Assembly: GCF_009826895.1 (NCBI RefSeq)
Contig: NZ_WUMV01000008.1
Location: forward strand, 1-64,000
DNA length: 64,000 bases
Source of the DNA: Stappia sediminis
GTDB taxonomy: Bacteria > Pseudomonadota > Alphaproteobacteria > Rhizobiales > Stappiaceae
Direction of reading: 5' to 3'
Shown in pieces: positions 17,148-26,215 of the stretch (positions are counted from its first letter, which is position 1; every line of letters starts with the position of its first letter). The notes under the pieces are model-generated. The model made no database searches. It was not told where the DNA came from and worked only from the letters and a program-made list of their open reading frames with translations. The position numbers and the translations under genes were made by a program.

Positions 17148-18089
17148 CTAGTTGAGCAAAGCGTCCGCGGTACGCTCATCCGTAATCAAACCGTTAATCA
17201 GGCCGCCCTTGATGGCCGCGCGAATGCCCGGAAGCTTCTTCTGGCCCATCGCAATGGCAATCACGCTGGAGGTTTTCGGATCGGGAAGCGGAGCGCTGGC
17301 GACCCGGTCGTTGGTGATGCCCTCGATCAACCTGCCTTCTGAATCGAAGGTCCAGCCGACGATCTCGCCGACGGCTCCCGCCGCCTGCAGCTCGTCAAGC
17401 TCTTCCTTCGATATGAAGCCGTCGACGAGCAGCGGCGCCTGCGGCCCGAAATCGCCGATGCCGACGAAGGTCACGTCGGCCTTGCCCGCAAGTTCCAGCG
17501 TCGGGCGGATCATCGCCTGGTTGTGCAGCATGGTGCGCTCGGTCTGCGAGGAAGCGAAAACCGGCAGCGGCATCGGGAACGAGCGGGACTTCACGGTATC
17601 GGCCATGGTGAAGACGACGTTGTAGTAGGCTGCCGAACCATCCGGCGAGATATTGCCGGTCAGCGAGACGACCTTGTGCTGCGGGCATTCGAAGGGCGGA
17701 AGCTGCTCGATCGCCGCCTTCAGCGTGCGCCCCGTGCCGAGCGCCATGATGATGGGCTCTTCCTTCCTGAGCCAGCGTTCGATTTCCACCGCCGCCGCCT
17801 GGGAGACGCCAAGCGTGGTGGACTCGCTTGCCGGGTCGCTCGGCACGACCTCGCAGAAGCTCAGCGAGTAGCGCTCCTTGAGCCTGCGGGCGAGATCGAG
17901 GCAACTTGCGATCGGGTGATCGATACGTACGTTGACGAGACCTTCCGAAACCGCGAGCGACACGAGCCGCTGCGCCGACTGGCGGGATACGCCGAGCTTC
18001 GCCGCGATCTGGTCCTGCGTGTTTCCGGCGACGTAGTAAAGCCACGCAGCGCGCGCGGCCTCATCTAGCCGGTTGCCGTTTGACGCCAT
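17148..18089 (-). CDS. SorC/DeoR-type sugar-responsive regulator of smo operon
   Basis: Transcription regulator of 313 residues with an N-terminal helix-turn-helix (QDQIAAKLGVSRQSAQRLVSLA, about 30-51) and a C-terminal SorC sugar-binding domain (IMALGTGRTLKAAIEQL, VVSLTGNISPDGSAAYYN, TFVGIGDFG). It probably binds a phosphorylated or free polyol and controls the transporter operon just downstream on the same strand. It may also be co-transcribed with smoE, as no terminator lies between them. Confidence 0.88.
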   Translation of the reverse strand: MASNGNRLDEAARAAWLYYVAGNTQDQIAAKLGVSRQSAQRLVSLAVSEGLVNVRIDHPIASCLDLARRLKERYSLSFCEVVPSDPASESTTLGVSQAAAVEIERWLRKEEPIIMALGTGRTLKAAIEQLPPFECPQHKVVSLTGNISPDGSAAYYNVVFTMADTVKSRSFPMPLPVFASSQTERTMLHNQAMIRPTLELAGKADVTFVGIGDFGPQAPLLVDGFISKEELDELQAAGAVGEIVGWTFDSEGRLIEGITNDRVASAPLPDPKTSSVIAIAMGQKKLPGIRAAIKGGLINGLITDERTADALLN

Positions 18090-18212
18090 GTTTCCGACTG
18101 CAATCCTGACACGAATGACGAGCGCTCATGGAACGCCCCCTCGCAACATATATGAATTGCAGAACGAATATTGCAAAAGTCTTCATACCGAAGTAGCGGA
18201 TAACAATCCCCG

Positions 18213-19202
18213 TCATTCCGCCAGGTGGCAGGCTGCGCAATGTCCCGGCCCGATGAGCCGCAATCGAGGATCCTCGCTCCTGCACAATTCGACGGCGATC
18301 GGGCATCTCGGGTTGAAATGGCAGCCTGCGGGCGGAGCGAGAGGTGAAGGTATCTCGCCCATGATCGGCTTGAAATGGACGAGCGCGTCGTCCTCCACCA
18401 GGAGTTTGGGGACGCTCTCCAGAAGCCCCTTCGTGTAGGGGTGCTTCGGGTCGGTGTAGATCTTCTCCGTCGGGCCGGATTCCACGATTCGTCCGAGATA
18501 CATGATCGCCACGTGATCGGAAACGTGCCTTACCACGGAAAGGTCGTGCGAGATGAAGATCAGCGTGATCGACATTTCACGCCGAAGCTTCAGGAAGAGG
18601 TTTACGATCTGCGCCTGGATGGACACGTCAAGCGAGGCGACGGGCTCGTCGCAGACAAGCACGTCCGGCTGCATGGCAAGCGCGCGGGCAATCGCGATGC
18701 GCTGGCGCTGGCCGCCCGAAAACTGGTGCGGAAACCTGTCGGCGAAGGACGGATCGAGGCCCGCCCGCTCAAGATAAGCCGCGACATACGCCCGCTCGCC
18801 CGCCTTGTCGGCGAGACCATGTGCAAGCGGGCCTTCGGCGATGATGTCGCCAACGCGCATGCGCGGATCGAGCGAGGCGAAAGGATCCTGGAAGATCGTC
18901 TGGATGCGGGTGTCCGCCTTGCGCCCGCCCTGCATCACCGGCTTGCCGTCGATCCTGACCTGTCCCCCGGTCGGTTCCAGAATGCCGGCGATCATCCGCC
19001 CGAGCGTCGATTTCCCGCACCCCGATTCCCCGACGAGGCCGAGCGTCTGACCGCGCTCGACCATCAGCGTGACCCCGTCGACGGCGCGCACGGGCCGCGT
19101 TTCCACCCTGGCGCCCAGCTTCGACACGATCCGGTCGGCCATGGAAAGGCGCGGCGAAAAGCGCTTGTAGACGTCATTGATCGAAATGAAAGCTTCGCTC
19201 AT
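18213..19202 (-). CDS. Peptide-type ABC transporter ATP-binding protein (DppF/OppF-like)
   Basis: ATPase of the nickel/peptide/opine (PepT) uptake family, 329 residues. Walker A GESGCGKST, signature FSGGQRQR, Walker B VLVCDEPVASLD and H-loop FISHDLSVV are intact. The C-terminal oligopeptide extension with a cysteine-bearing stretch (GCHFNPRCP, then CAACH) is present. Its start overlaps the partner ATPase stop by four bases. Last gene of a five-gene importer operon; the substrate is not set by sequence. Confidence 0.92.
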   Translation of the reverse strand: MSEAFISINDVYKRFSPRLSMADRIVSKLGARVETRPVRAVDGVTLMVERGQTLGLVGESGCGKSTLGRMIAGILEPTGGQVRIDGKPVMQGGRKADTRIQTIFQDPFASLDPRMRVGDIIAEGPLAHGLADKAGERAYVAAYLERAGLDPSFADRFPHQFSGGQRQRIAIARALAMQPDVLVCDEPVASLDVSIQAQIVNLFLKLRREMSITLIFISHDLSVVRHVSDHVAIMYLGRIVESGPTEKIYTDPKHPYTKGLLESVPKLLVEDDALVHFKPIMGEIPSPLAPPAGCHFNPRCPIAVELCRSEDPRLRLIGPGHCAACHLAE

Positions 19203-20200
19203 GCGCTCACCATCTCCTCAAGCGTGTGATGGCAGCGGTAACCGCGATCGTCCGCCCGCGTCATCGGCGGATCCTTGGCGCAGAGTTCGCTCGCGCGGTC
19301 GCAGCGCGGGCGGAACGGGCAGCCCTCGGGAAGATCGAGCAGCGATGGCGTCGTGCCGGGTATCTGCTCAAGATCCGTTCCGGGCTTTGCCATGGCAGGC
19401 AGCGAGCGCAGCAGCCCCGCGGTGTAGGGATGGCGCGGCGAGCGCAGCACCTGCGCCGTCGGCCCCTCCTCCACGATGCGCCCGGCATACATGACGAGGA
19501 TGCGGCTTGCGAGCGTCGAGACGGTTGAAAGATCGTGGCTGATCCAGACGAGGGCGGTTCCCATCTCGCGCGCAAGCTCGCGCATTTCGCTCAGGATCTG
19601 CGCCTGGATCGAGACGTCGAGCGCCGTCGTCGGCTCATCGGCGATGATCGCCTTCGTGCCGTGCAGAAGCGCGATTGCGATTGCGACGCGCTGGCGCATG
19701 CCACCGGAAAACTGGTGCGGATAGGCGTCGAGCCGTGCTGGCGCATCGGGAATGCCGACGCGCGTCAGAGCTTCCGCCGACCGGGCGCGCGCTGCGCGTT
19801 TGGAGATGCTTTCGTGCGCGGCGAGCGCAAGATGCATCTGCTGGCCGATGGTGAGCACGGGGTTCAGCGTCACCATCGGGTCCTGGAAGACCATGGCGAT
19901 CCGCGCGCCGCGCACCTTGCGCAAGCCCGCATCGTTCAGGCCTACCAGTTCCTGGCCCTCAAGCTTCACCGACCCGCCGACGATACGTCCCGGCGGATCG
20001 ACTAGGCCGATCAGCGAAAAGCCCGTGACCGACTTGCCGGACCCCGATTCCCCGACAAGGCCGATAATCTCGCCCCGGTTCAGCGAAAACGATACGCCGT
20101 CCACCGCCTTCACAACGCCGGCGCGAGTGAAGAAATGGGTGGCAAGGTCCCTGACCTCCAGGATCGGCGCCTCGGAGATCGGCTTTCCGGCGGCGGTCAT
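19199..20200 (-). CDS. Peptide-type ABC transporter ATP-binding protein (DppD/OppD-like)
   Basis: First ATPase of the importer, 333 residues from the ATG overlapping the permease stop (ATGA). Walker A GESGSGKS, signature FSGGMRQR, Walker B AIIADEPTTALD and H-loop WISHDLSTV are intact. The C-terminal oligopeptide/dipeptide extension has GCPFRPRCDRASELC. The much longer frame upstream lies in the permease gene and is a shadow. Works as a heterodimer with the downstream ATPase. Confidence 0.92.
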   Translation of the reverse strand: MTAAGKPISEAPILEVRDLATHFFTRAGVVKAVDGVSFSLNRGEIIGLVGESGSGKSVTGFSLIGLVDPPGRIVGGSVKLEGQELVGLNDAGLRKVRGARIAMVFQDPMVTLNPVLTIGQQMHLALAAHESISKRAARARSAEALTRVGIPDAPARLDAYPHQFSGGMRQRVAIAIALLHGTKAIIADEPTTALDVSIQAQILSEMRELAREMGTALVWISHDLSTVSTLASRILVMYAGRIVEEGPTAQVLRSPRHPYTAGLLRSLPAMAKPGTDLEQIPGTTPSLLDLPEGCPFRPRCDRASELCAKDPPMTRADDRGYRCHHTLEEMVSA

Positions 20201-21081
20201 CGGTTGAGCCTCGGGTTCAGGATATCGCGCACGTGATCGCCGACGAGGTTGATCGCCACGATCAGGACGATCAGCGCGATGCCGGGATAGACGGATATCC
20301 AGTATCGCCCGCTCATCATGTATTTCACGCCGTTCGATATCAGCATGCCGAGCGAGGGCTCCGTCACGGGCAGCCCGAGACCGAGGAAGGAAAGCGTCGA
20401 TTCCAGCGCGATCGCATAGGCCACCTGCACGGTTGCGACCACGATCAGCGCGGGCATGGCGTTCGGCAGGATGTGGCGGAAGACGATGCGCATGTTCGAA
20501 AGCGGTGTCGCCATCGCCGCCTCGATATAATCCTTCGAACGCTCGGCCGATGCCGCCCCGAAAGCGGTTCGCGCGAAATAGGCATATTGCGCGGCGACGA
20601 GTGCCGCGATCAACTGCGCCTTGCCCTGCCCCAGCACCGCGACGAGGACGAGCGCCAGCAGGATCGGGGGAAAGGAGAGCTGCAGGTCGATGATCCGCAT
20701 GAGGACCGTTTCGGCGATCCCGCGATGATAGGCGGCGAGAATGCCGACGGTCGTGCCGATAATCAGGCCGACGGCGCCCGCAAAAATCCCGATCTGAATG
20801 GACACGCGAAGCCCGTAGAGGATCGCCGACCAGAGATCTCGTCCCTGCGCATCCGTCCCGAGCCAGTGAACGTAGGCTCCCGAGCCGACGAAGCCGGGCG
20901 GACGGCGCGCATCGCGCAGGGAAAGGCCGGAAAGGTCGTAAGGGTCCTGCGGCGCGATCAGCGGCGCGAAGAGTGCCAGCACCAGGATGATCGCCACGAC
21001 GATCAGCGCGCCGAGCGCGATCCTGTCCTCGCAAAAGCGGATCCAGAGGTTGCGCCAGGGAGAGACGGCCTTCGTCGTCAT
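20197..21081 (-). CDS. Peptide-type ABC transporter permease (DppC/OppC-like)
   Basis: Inner-membrane permease of 294 residues with the OppC-type N-terminal domain (WIRFCEDRIALGALIVVAIILVLALFAPL) and the DppC extracellular motif LGTDAQGRDLWSAILYGLRVS. The EAA-like loop reads EAAMATPLSNMRIVFRHILPN. I chose the start reading MTTKAVSPWR, which overlaps the dppB-type gene by four bases. The longer frame is basic non-conserved sequence inside the neighbour. Confidence 0.92.
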   Translation of the reverse strand: MTTKAVSPWRNLWIRFCEDRIALGALIVVAIILVLALFAPLIAPQDPYDLSGLSLRDARRPPGFVGSGAYVHWLGTDAQGRDLWSAILYGLRVSIQIGIFAGAVGLIIGTTVGILAAYHRGIAETVLMRIIDLQLSFPPILLALVLVAVLGQGKAQLIAALVAAQYAYFARTAFGAASAERSKDYIEAAMATPLSNMRIVFRHILPNAMPALIVVATVQVAYAIALESTLSFLGLGLPVTEPSLGMLISNGVKYMMSGRYWISVYPGIALIVLIVAINLVGDHVRDILNPRLNR

Positions 21082-22052
21082 TCGGCCCTCCCCCGTCTCA
21101 GCCTCGGGTCGAGCACGGCGTAGCCGATGTCGACGCAAAGATTGATTGTCACGAAAAGCCCCGCCGTCAAAATGAGATAGGCGACCATGACCGGCCGGTC
21201 GAGGTTCTTGATGGAATCGATGATGAGCTTGCCCACGCCCGGCCACGAGAAGATCGTCTCCGTCACCACGGCAAAGGCAAGCGTCGAGGCAAGCTCCAGC
21301 CCGAAGACGGTGACGATCGGGATCGAGATCAGCTTCAACACGTGCCGCGAGAGGATCGTCGTCTCCGACAGACCAGCCGCGCGGGCGAATTTCACCGCAT
21401 CCGACAGCATCACTTCACGCGTGCCGGCCCTTGCCAGGCGGATCATGATCGCCAGCTTGAATAGCGCGAGGTTTGTCGCCGGCAGGATCAGATGCGACCA
21501 CCCGTCGAGCGTGAAAATGCTCCAGTCGATGCCGAAGAGCTCCGCCGTATCCCCGCGTCCGCCCGACGGCAGCCAGCCGAGGGAAACGGCGAAGGTGAGG
21601 ATCAGGATGAGGCCAACCCAGAAGGTAGGCACCGAAAATCCGAGGATCGACACGGCCATGATGGTGCGCGCGGTTACGCTATCGGGCTTGTAACCGGCGT
21701 AGATGCCAAGCGGAACGCCGATGAACGTCGCGCCGAGAACGGCCGTCAGCACCAGTTCAAGCGTCGCGGGCAGGCGGTTGCCGATAAGCTGCAGCACCGG
21801 CTCGTTATAGATGTAGGATTGCCCGAGATCGCCCTGGAAGAGATTGGAAATAAAGAGGAAATATTGCTCCACCAGAGACTTGTCGAGGCCGAAGCGGGCA
21901 ATCGTGCGCGCACGCACGTCCTGGGTCGCTTCCGGCGGGATCAGCACTTCCAGCGGATTGCCGATCGCATAGACCCCGGCGAACACGATCACCGACATGA
22001 CCGCCATAATGACGATACCCTGGAGAATGCGCTGCAGCAGGAAGCTCGACAT
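21078..22052 (-). CDS. Peptide-type ABC transporter permease (DppB/OppB-like)
   Basis: Inner-membrane permease of 324 residues with the typical short N-terminus (MSSFLLQRILQGIVIMAVMSVIVF) and six hydrophobic spans. The family signature DPRLRRGRAE closes the protein. The cytoplasmic loop RAAGLSETTILSRHVLKLISIP carries the EAA equivalent. It lies 89 bases after the binding-protein gene and overlaps the next permease. Confidence 0.92.
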   Translation of the reverse strand: MSSFLLQRILQGIVIMAVMSVIVFAGVYAIGNPLEVLIPPEATQDVRARTIARFGLDKSLVEQYFLFISNLFQGDLGQSYIYNEPVLQLIGNRLPATLELVLTAVLGATFIGVPLGIYAGYKPDSVTARTIMAVSILGFSVPTFWVGLILILTFAVSLGWLPSGGRGDTAELFGIDWSIFTLDGWSHLILPATNLALFKLAIMIRLARAGTREVMLSDAVKFARAAGLSETTILSRHVLKLISIPIVTVFGLELASTLAFAVVTETIFSWPGVGKLIIDSIKNLDRPVMVAYLILTAGLFVTINLCVDIGYAVLDPRLRRGRAE

Positions 22053-22141
22053 GGGCCGTCAGGTCTCGTTCAGCGAGTTGATATCGTCACAATAGCAGGC
22101 GGCCGCGGTGTCTGCCGCGACCGCCGGATTTCGATGGGGCG

Positions 22142-23725
22142 TTATTTCGCCGGCTTGATGAAATAGGCCAGCGTCTCCTCGTCCGCACGCGGCGTGACGA
22201 CGACCTTGTCCTTGTTGCCCGCCCAGACGGACTGAAGGACGACGATGGAGATATAGGCGCGGTCGGCCATGGTCTTTTCCATCGCCTGCTCGAAGAGCGC
22301 GCGGCGCTTGTCGGCGTCGAGTTCCTGCGCGCCTTCCTCAAGCAGCCGGTCGACCTCCTCGTTGTGGTACTCGATCCGGTTGAAGGCGCCCATCTTCACC
22401 TCGTCATCCGGCGAATGGGCCAGCGAGCCGAGCGTGTAGGAGGCTTCACCTGTGAGCGTGCCCCAGCCGTTCATGAAGACGGAATACTCCTTGCGCGCCT
22501 GCGTCGGGAAGTAGACGGTCTTGGAGATCGCGTTGACATTCGTCGCAATGCCGACCTGCGAGAACATCTGGCCGAGCGCCTCGCAGATCGCGCCGTCGCC
22601 CGGAAGCCGGTCGTTCGTGCAATAGAGGTCGATCTCGAAACCGTCCGGATAGCCCGCTTCCGCAAGCAATGCCTTCGCCTTTTCGGGATCGTATACCGGC
22701 GCGGGGATGTTTTCCGAAGAGCCGAAGAAACCTTCCGGCATCATCTGGTTGGCGGGCGTGCCGAGGCCTTCCAAAACGATCTCGACCATCGTCTCGCGGT
22801 CGATCGCAAGGTCGATCGCCTCGCGCACCCGGGAATCGCGCAGCGGGTTTTCGGCAAGCTTGCTGCCGTCCTTGGCGCGCACCTTCGGCGTGTCCTCTCG
22901 CTGGTCGAGCTGGAGGTTCATCACATAGACGGAATCGCCAATGAAGGTTGCGATATCGGGATCGCTGTCGAGCGCCAGATAGTCGGCGGAGGAGACATAG
23001 TTGATCACATCGACATCCCCGGCCTTCAGGGCTGCCAGACGCGATGCGTCGTCGGAAATTTCCTTGCGCGTCACGCGCTCCCAGGGCGCAGGGCCGCGCC
23101 AGTAATCGTCGAAGCGTTCGAGCACCAGGTCGCCCTTCGGCTCCCAGGACACGAATTTGAACGGCCCGGTACCGATCGCAGCCTTGCCGGAGTTGAAACC
23201 CTCGGCGGATGTTTCGGCGGTCGAATAGTCCTTCGCCGCGTCTGCGGAGACGATGAAGAGCCGCACGAAGTCGTAAGGCAGCGTCGCCGCCGGACCGTTC
23301 GTGTGGATGTTGAGCGTGTAGTCGTCGACGATCTCGACGTCGGCGACGCGGCGCACGTAGATCTCGGTCGTGGTCGGGCCGGTCACCTGCGGGATGCGCT
23401 CGATGGAGAATTTCACGTCCTCGGCGGTAAAGTCCGAACCGTCGTGGAACTTCACGCCCTCGCGCAGCTTGAATTCCCAGGTATCGTCGTCGACCGGCTT
23501 CCAGGAAACGGCAAGGCCGGGTTCGAGCTGCAGGTCGTCACCGGTCCACACCAGTGGATCGAAGATATGCTTCACAGCATCGGCTTGCGGACCGAGCGCG
23601 GAATAGTGCGGGTCCATGGATTCCGGGCCGCCGCGAACGCCGACCGTGAGTTCCTGCGCGCTTGCCGCCGTGGCCACGGCGCTGAGTGCTGCGGCGAAAG
23701 CGAAAGCTTTGGCATGTCTGTTCAT
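22142..23725 (-). CDS. Peptide-type ABC transporter substrate-binding protein
   Basis: Periplasmic solute-binding protein family 5 member of 527 residues. It starts at MNRHAKAFAF with a GGGGAGAGGAG stretch upstream. The Sec signal peptide ends TAASA-QE. Family 5 hallmarks are GGPESMDPHYSALG near the mature N-terminus, WEFKLREGVKFHDGSDFTAEDV and the later FGSSENIPAPVYDPEKAKALLAEAGYP. The ligand could be a peptide, opine, lactam or similar. The gene is divergent from a MarR gene across a palindromic operator, and the operon beyond that regulator may handle the same compound. Confidence 0.92.
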   Translation of the reverse strand: MNRHAKAFAFAAALSAVATAASAQELTVGVRGGPESMDPHYSALGPQADAVKHIFDPLVWTGDDLQLEPGLAVSWKPVDDDTWEFKLREGVKFHDGSDFTAEDVKFSIERIPQVTGPTTTEIYVRRVADVEIVDDYTLNIHTNGPAATLPYDFVRLFIVSADAAKDYSTAETSAEGFNSGKAAIGTGPFKFVSWEPKGDLVLERFDDYWRGPAPWERVTRKEISDDASRLAALKAGDVDVINYVSSADYLALDSDPDIATFIGDSVYVMNLQLDQREDTPKVRAKDGSKLAENPLRDSRVREAIDLAIDRETMVEIVLEGLGTPANQMMPEGFFGSSENIPAPVYDPEKAKALLAEAGYPDGFEIDLYCTNDRLPGDGAICEALGQMFSQVGIATNVNAISKTVYFPTQARKEYSVFMNGWGTLTGEASYTLGSLAHSPDDEVKMGAFNRIEYHNEEVDRLLEEGAQELDADKRRALFEQAMEKTMADRAYISIVVLQSVWAGNKDKVVVTPRADEETLAYFIKPAK

Positions 23726-23784
23726 GGCGTGATTGCTCCTCTCCCCTCTCGCGGCTCCGTGGGATCGCCGAAGGCCGCCGGACA

Positions 23785-23836
23785 ACAAGTTCCATCTGGA
23801 TTAATTCCAGATCATATATTTCCAAATGGAACTTGT
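23785..23836. promoter_or_regulatory. Nested palindromic operator between importer operon and marR
   Basis: A perfect 11-base inverted repeat (ACAAGTTCCAT at 23785-23795, ATGGAACTTGT at 23826-23836) encloses a second perfect one (ATCTGGA at 23794-23800, TCCAGAT at 23806-23812). TTCCA occurs three times, twice within TTCCA-N2-TGGA. It lies midway between the divergent starts and is the likely target of the adjacent MarR-family protein. Confidence 0.7.
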
Positions 23837-23900
23837 TTATCTCACAATGATGGGCCATTCTGATGGCGTCAAGTCGATTTTGAGGTCGAGGGTCTTGAGG

Positions 23901-24482
23901 ATGCAGTCTCGGCAAGGCAGGCAGGATCGTGAGGATTTTTCGCCCGGCGTAACCGGCGGACCGGTCGCGGCAGCCGGCCTCGACGAGATGACGGCGGCGA
24001 AGCTCTGGGGCAATCCCTGCTGGCTCACCTACCGGCTGAACTATCTCGCCCTTCGTTACAACGTGCCGCTCTACAACTGGGTGGAGCGCACTTATGGCCT
24101 GTCCCGGCCCGAATATGTCGTGATCTATTCGCTCGGGCTGAAGGACGGCGCGCTTGCCCGCGACATCGCCAATTCTTCCGGCTTTCCGCAGAACACGCTT
24201 AGCCGCGCGATCCAGAAGCTCGTCGGCCTCGGGTTGATCGAGCGCACGGCGGATGACGCCGACCGGCGCTGCAACGTCCTTCGCCTGACGAAGGAAGGGC
24301 GCGCGCTTTTCGAGGAATCCCTGCCTCGCTTCGTCGACTTCGAGCACATGATGCTGGAGGCTCTCGACGAGGATGAGCGCAAGACGCTTTCAGCCCTGAT
24401 GGCCAAGCTCGTGCTTGCCTCCACGGGCTGGCCCGGCCGGATCGGCCGGGAAGAAAGCTCTCAAGAAAAAGCAAATTCATAA
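23901..24482 (+). CDS. MarR-family transcriptional regulator
   Basis: Winged-helix MarR protein of 193 residues from the ATG at 23901, which has GAGGG nine bases upstream. An earlier ATG at 23826 lies inside the palindromic operator and is unlikely. The DNA-binding region is KDGALARDIANSSGFPQNTLSRAIQKLVGLGLIERTADDADRRCNVLRLTKEG, with the wing DADRR. It should control the divergent ABC importer, and it lies 15 bases upstream of the creatininase-family gene, so it is probably co-transcribed with the catabolic operon as well. Confidence 0.87.
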   Translation: MQSRQGRQDREDFSPGVTGGPVAAAGLDEMTAAKLWGNPCWLTYRLNYLALRYNVPLYNWVERTYGLSRPEYVVIYSLGLKDGALARDIANSSGFPQNTLSRAIQKLVGLGLIERTADDADRRCNVLRLTKEGRALFEESLPRFVDFEHMMLEALDEDERKTLSALMAKLVLASTGWPGRIGREESSQEKANS

Positions 24483-24497
24483 GGGAGACTGAAAAGT

Positions 24498-25214
24498 ATG
24501 CGCATCAGCGACATGAACTGGATGGATGTCGAGAAAAGGGTCGCTGAAGACGATCGCTGCATCCTGCCCATCGGCTCGACGGAGCAGCATGCGCAGCTTT
24601 CGCTTTCCGTCGATTCCATCCTTGCCGAGCGTGTCTCGCTCGAGGCGGCCGAGCCGCTGGACATCCCCGTCTTCCCGGTCATGCCCTATGGCCTTGCGCC
24701 CTATTTCGCCGCCTATCCGGGCACGGTGACGCTGAGGGTCGAAACGCTGATTTCCGTCATCCGCGACGTCGTCTCCTCGCTGGAACGCTCCGGTTTCCGC
24801 CGCATCCTCATCGTCAACGGCCATGGCGGTAATCAGCCGGCGGGCGCCGTCGCCAACGAGATGATGCTCGATTTGCCCCATGTCAGCATAAAATTCCACA
24901 ATTGGTGGAACGCCCCGAAGACATGGGCGAAGGTTCAGTCGGTCGATCCATCCGGCAGTCACGCCAACTGGATGGAAAACTACCCCTGGACGCGCCTTGC
25001 CCATGCGCCAGCACCTCGACCCGATACGCCAAAGCCTGCGCCCGACATGATCTCAACCAAGGCCGCGGCACCGGAGATCGCGCGCGACATTCTCGGCGAC
25101 GGGGCTTTCGGCGGCGACTATCAGAAGGCCGATGAGATCATGCTCGAAATCTGGAAAACGGGCGTTGAGGAAGTGCGCGCAGCACTCGAGGGACCATGGC
25201 CGATCCGATCCTGA
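24498..25214 (+). CDS. Creatininase-family amidohydrolase
   Basis: Metal-dependent amidase of the creatininase/MftE family, 238 residues, about normal length. ILPIGSTEQHAQLSLSVDSI supplies the metal-binding Glu/His/Asp set (E32 and H34 by eye), LIVNGHGGN (about 102-110) is the second signature, and SHANWMENYPWTR is a conserved family segment. It should open a cyclic or linear amide, such as a lactam or formamide, in the cytosol. The actual substrate is unknown. Second gene of a run marR-creatininase-KPR-SDR-M20-DMT with overlaps of 4-19 bases, and no creatinase or sarcosine oxidase nearby, so creatinine breakdown is unlikely. Confidence 0.85.
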   Translation: MRISDMNWMDVEKRVAEDDRCILPIGSTEQHAQLSLSVDSILAERVSLEAAEPLDIPVFPVMPYGLAPYFAAYPGTVTLRVETLISVIRDVVSSLERSGFRRILIVNGHGGNQPAGAVANEMMLDLPHVSIKFHNWWNAPKTWAKVQSVDPSGSHANWMENYPWTRLAHAPAPRPDTPKPAPDMISTKAAAPEIARDILGDGAFGGDYQKADEIMLEIWKTGVEEVRAALEGPWPIRS

Positions 25215-26215
25215 TCTGGGGCGCCGGCGCCATCGGCGGCACGCTCGGCGCGTATTGGGCACGCGCGGGCGAGGATGTGCTGCTCGTCGATATCGTTCCC
25301 GAGCACGTCGAAAAATGCCGCAGCCGGGGCCTTTCGATCACCGGTCCGGTGGAGGAATTCAGGCAGGTCGTCCCCGCCGTCACGCCGGAAGAACTTTCAG
25401 GCGCATATCGCCGCATCGTGCTTGCCGTGAAGGCACAGGCGACCGCATCCGCCGCGCAAGCGTTGAAACCTCACCTTGCCGGCGACGGTTTCGTTCTGTC
25501 GGCGCAAAACGGCCTCAACGAACTTGAGATCGCCGAGGCGGTGGGGGCGGAGCACACCATGGGCTGCTTCGTCAATTTCGCCGCCGACTGGCACGGCCCC
25601 GGCGAAATCCTCTTCGGCAATCGTGGCGCAGTCGTCGTCGGCGAGATCGACCGCGCCATCCGCGAACGCACGAAGGAGATGCACCGCCTTTTGCAGACCT
25701 TCGAGCCGAACGCGGTGCTCACCGACGATATCTGGGCCTGGCTCTGGGGCAAGCTCGGCTATGGCGCAATGCTCTTCGGCACGGCGCTGACGAACGACTC
25801 GATGGCCGATAACTTCGCCGACCCCACCCGCCGCCCGGCGTGGCGCGCGCTCGGGCGCGAGGTCATGGCGGTCGCGGCCGCACGCGGCGTTTCGCCGAAT
25901 GGCTTCAACGGTTTCGACCCGGCGGCCTTCGCGCCCGGCGCGCCCGATGCGGCGACGGACGCCTCCATCGCAGCCCTCGTCGAATTCACCAGCAAGACCG
26001 CCAAGACCCACACGGGCATCTGGCGCGATCTTGCCGTGAGGAAGCGCAAGACGGAAGTAGACCAGCAGATCGGCAAGATCGTCGAGCTTGCCAGCGAGGC
26101 AGGCATCGAAACGCCCGCCATGTCGGCCGTGGTCGATCTCATCCACGACATCGAGGAGGGCCGGCGCGAACAGTCGCTCGAAACGCTTCGGGAGTTGATT
26201 GCGCGATGCGGCTGA
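25196..26215 (+). CDS. Ketopantoate reductase (ApbA/PanE)-family dehydrogenase
   Basis: NAD(P)-dependent 2-oxoacid reductase/2-hydroxyacid dehydrogenase of 339 residues. The nucleotide-binding GAGAIGG lies at 9-15; LAVKAQATASAAQAL carries the conserved lysine region; QNGLNE follows as in PanE; and the C-terminal helical domain is present (LWGKLGYGAML, later EVDQQIGKIVELA). It overlaps the creatininase-family gene by 19 bases. Placement in a catabolic operon argues for oxidation of a hydroxy acid or an opine-like compound rather than pantothenate synthesis. Confidence 0.85.
   Translation: MADPILIWGAGAIGGTLGAYWARAGEDVLLVDIVPEHVEKCRSRGLSITGPVEEFRQVVPAVTPEELSGAYRRIVLAVKAQATASAAQALKPHLAGDGFVLSAQNGLNELEIAEAVGAEHTMGCFVNFAADWHGPGEILFGNRGAVVVGEIDRAIRERTKEMHRLLQTFEPNAVLTDDIWAWLWGKLGYGAMLFGTALTNDSMADNFADPTRRPAWRALGREVMAVAAARGVSPNGFNGFDPAAFAPGAPDAATDASIAALVEFTSKTAKTHTGIWRDLAVRKRKTEVDQQIGKIVELASEAGIETPAMSAVVDLIHDIEEGRREQSLETLRELIARCG

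Noticed and set aside
22364-23863. 499-codon plus-strand frame opposite the solute-binding protein gene
   Set aside because: Antisense to a clear family 5 binding protein and without protein-like features.
24498-25214. Creatinine degradation
   Set aside because: Only the amidase family matches. Creatinase, sarcosine oxidase or methylhydantoin genes are absent, and the family has many other substrates.
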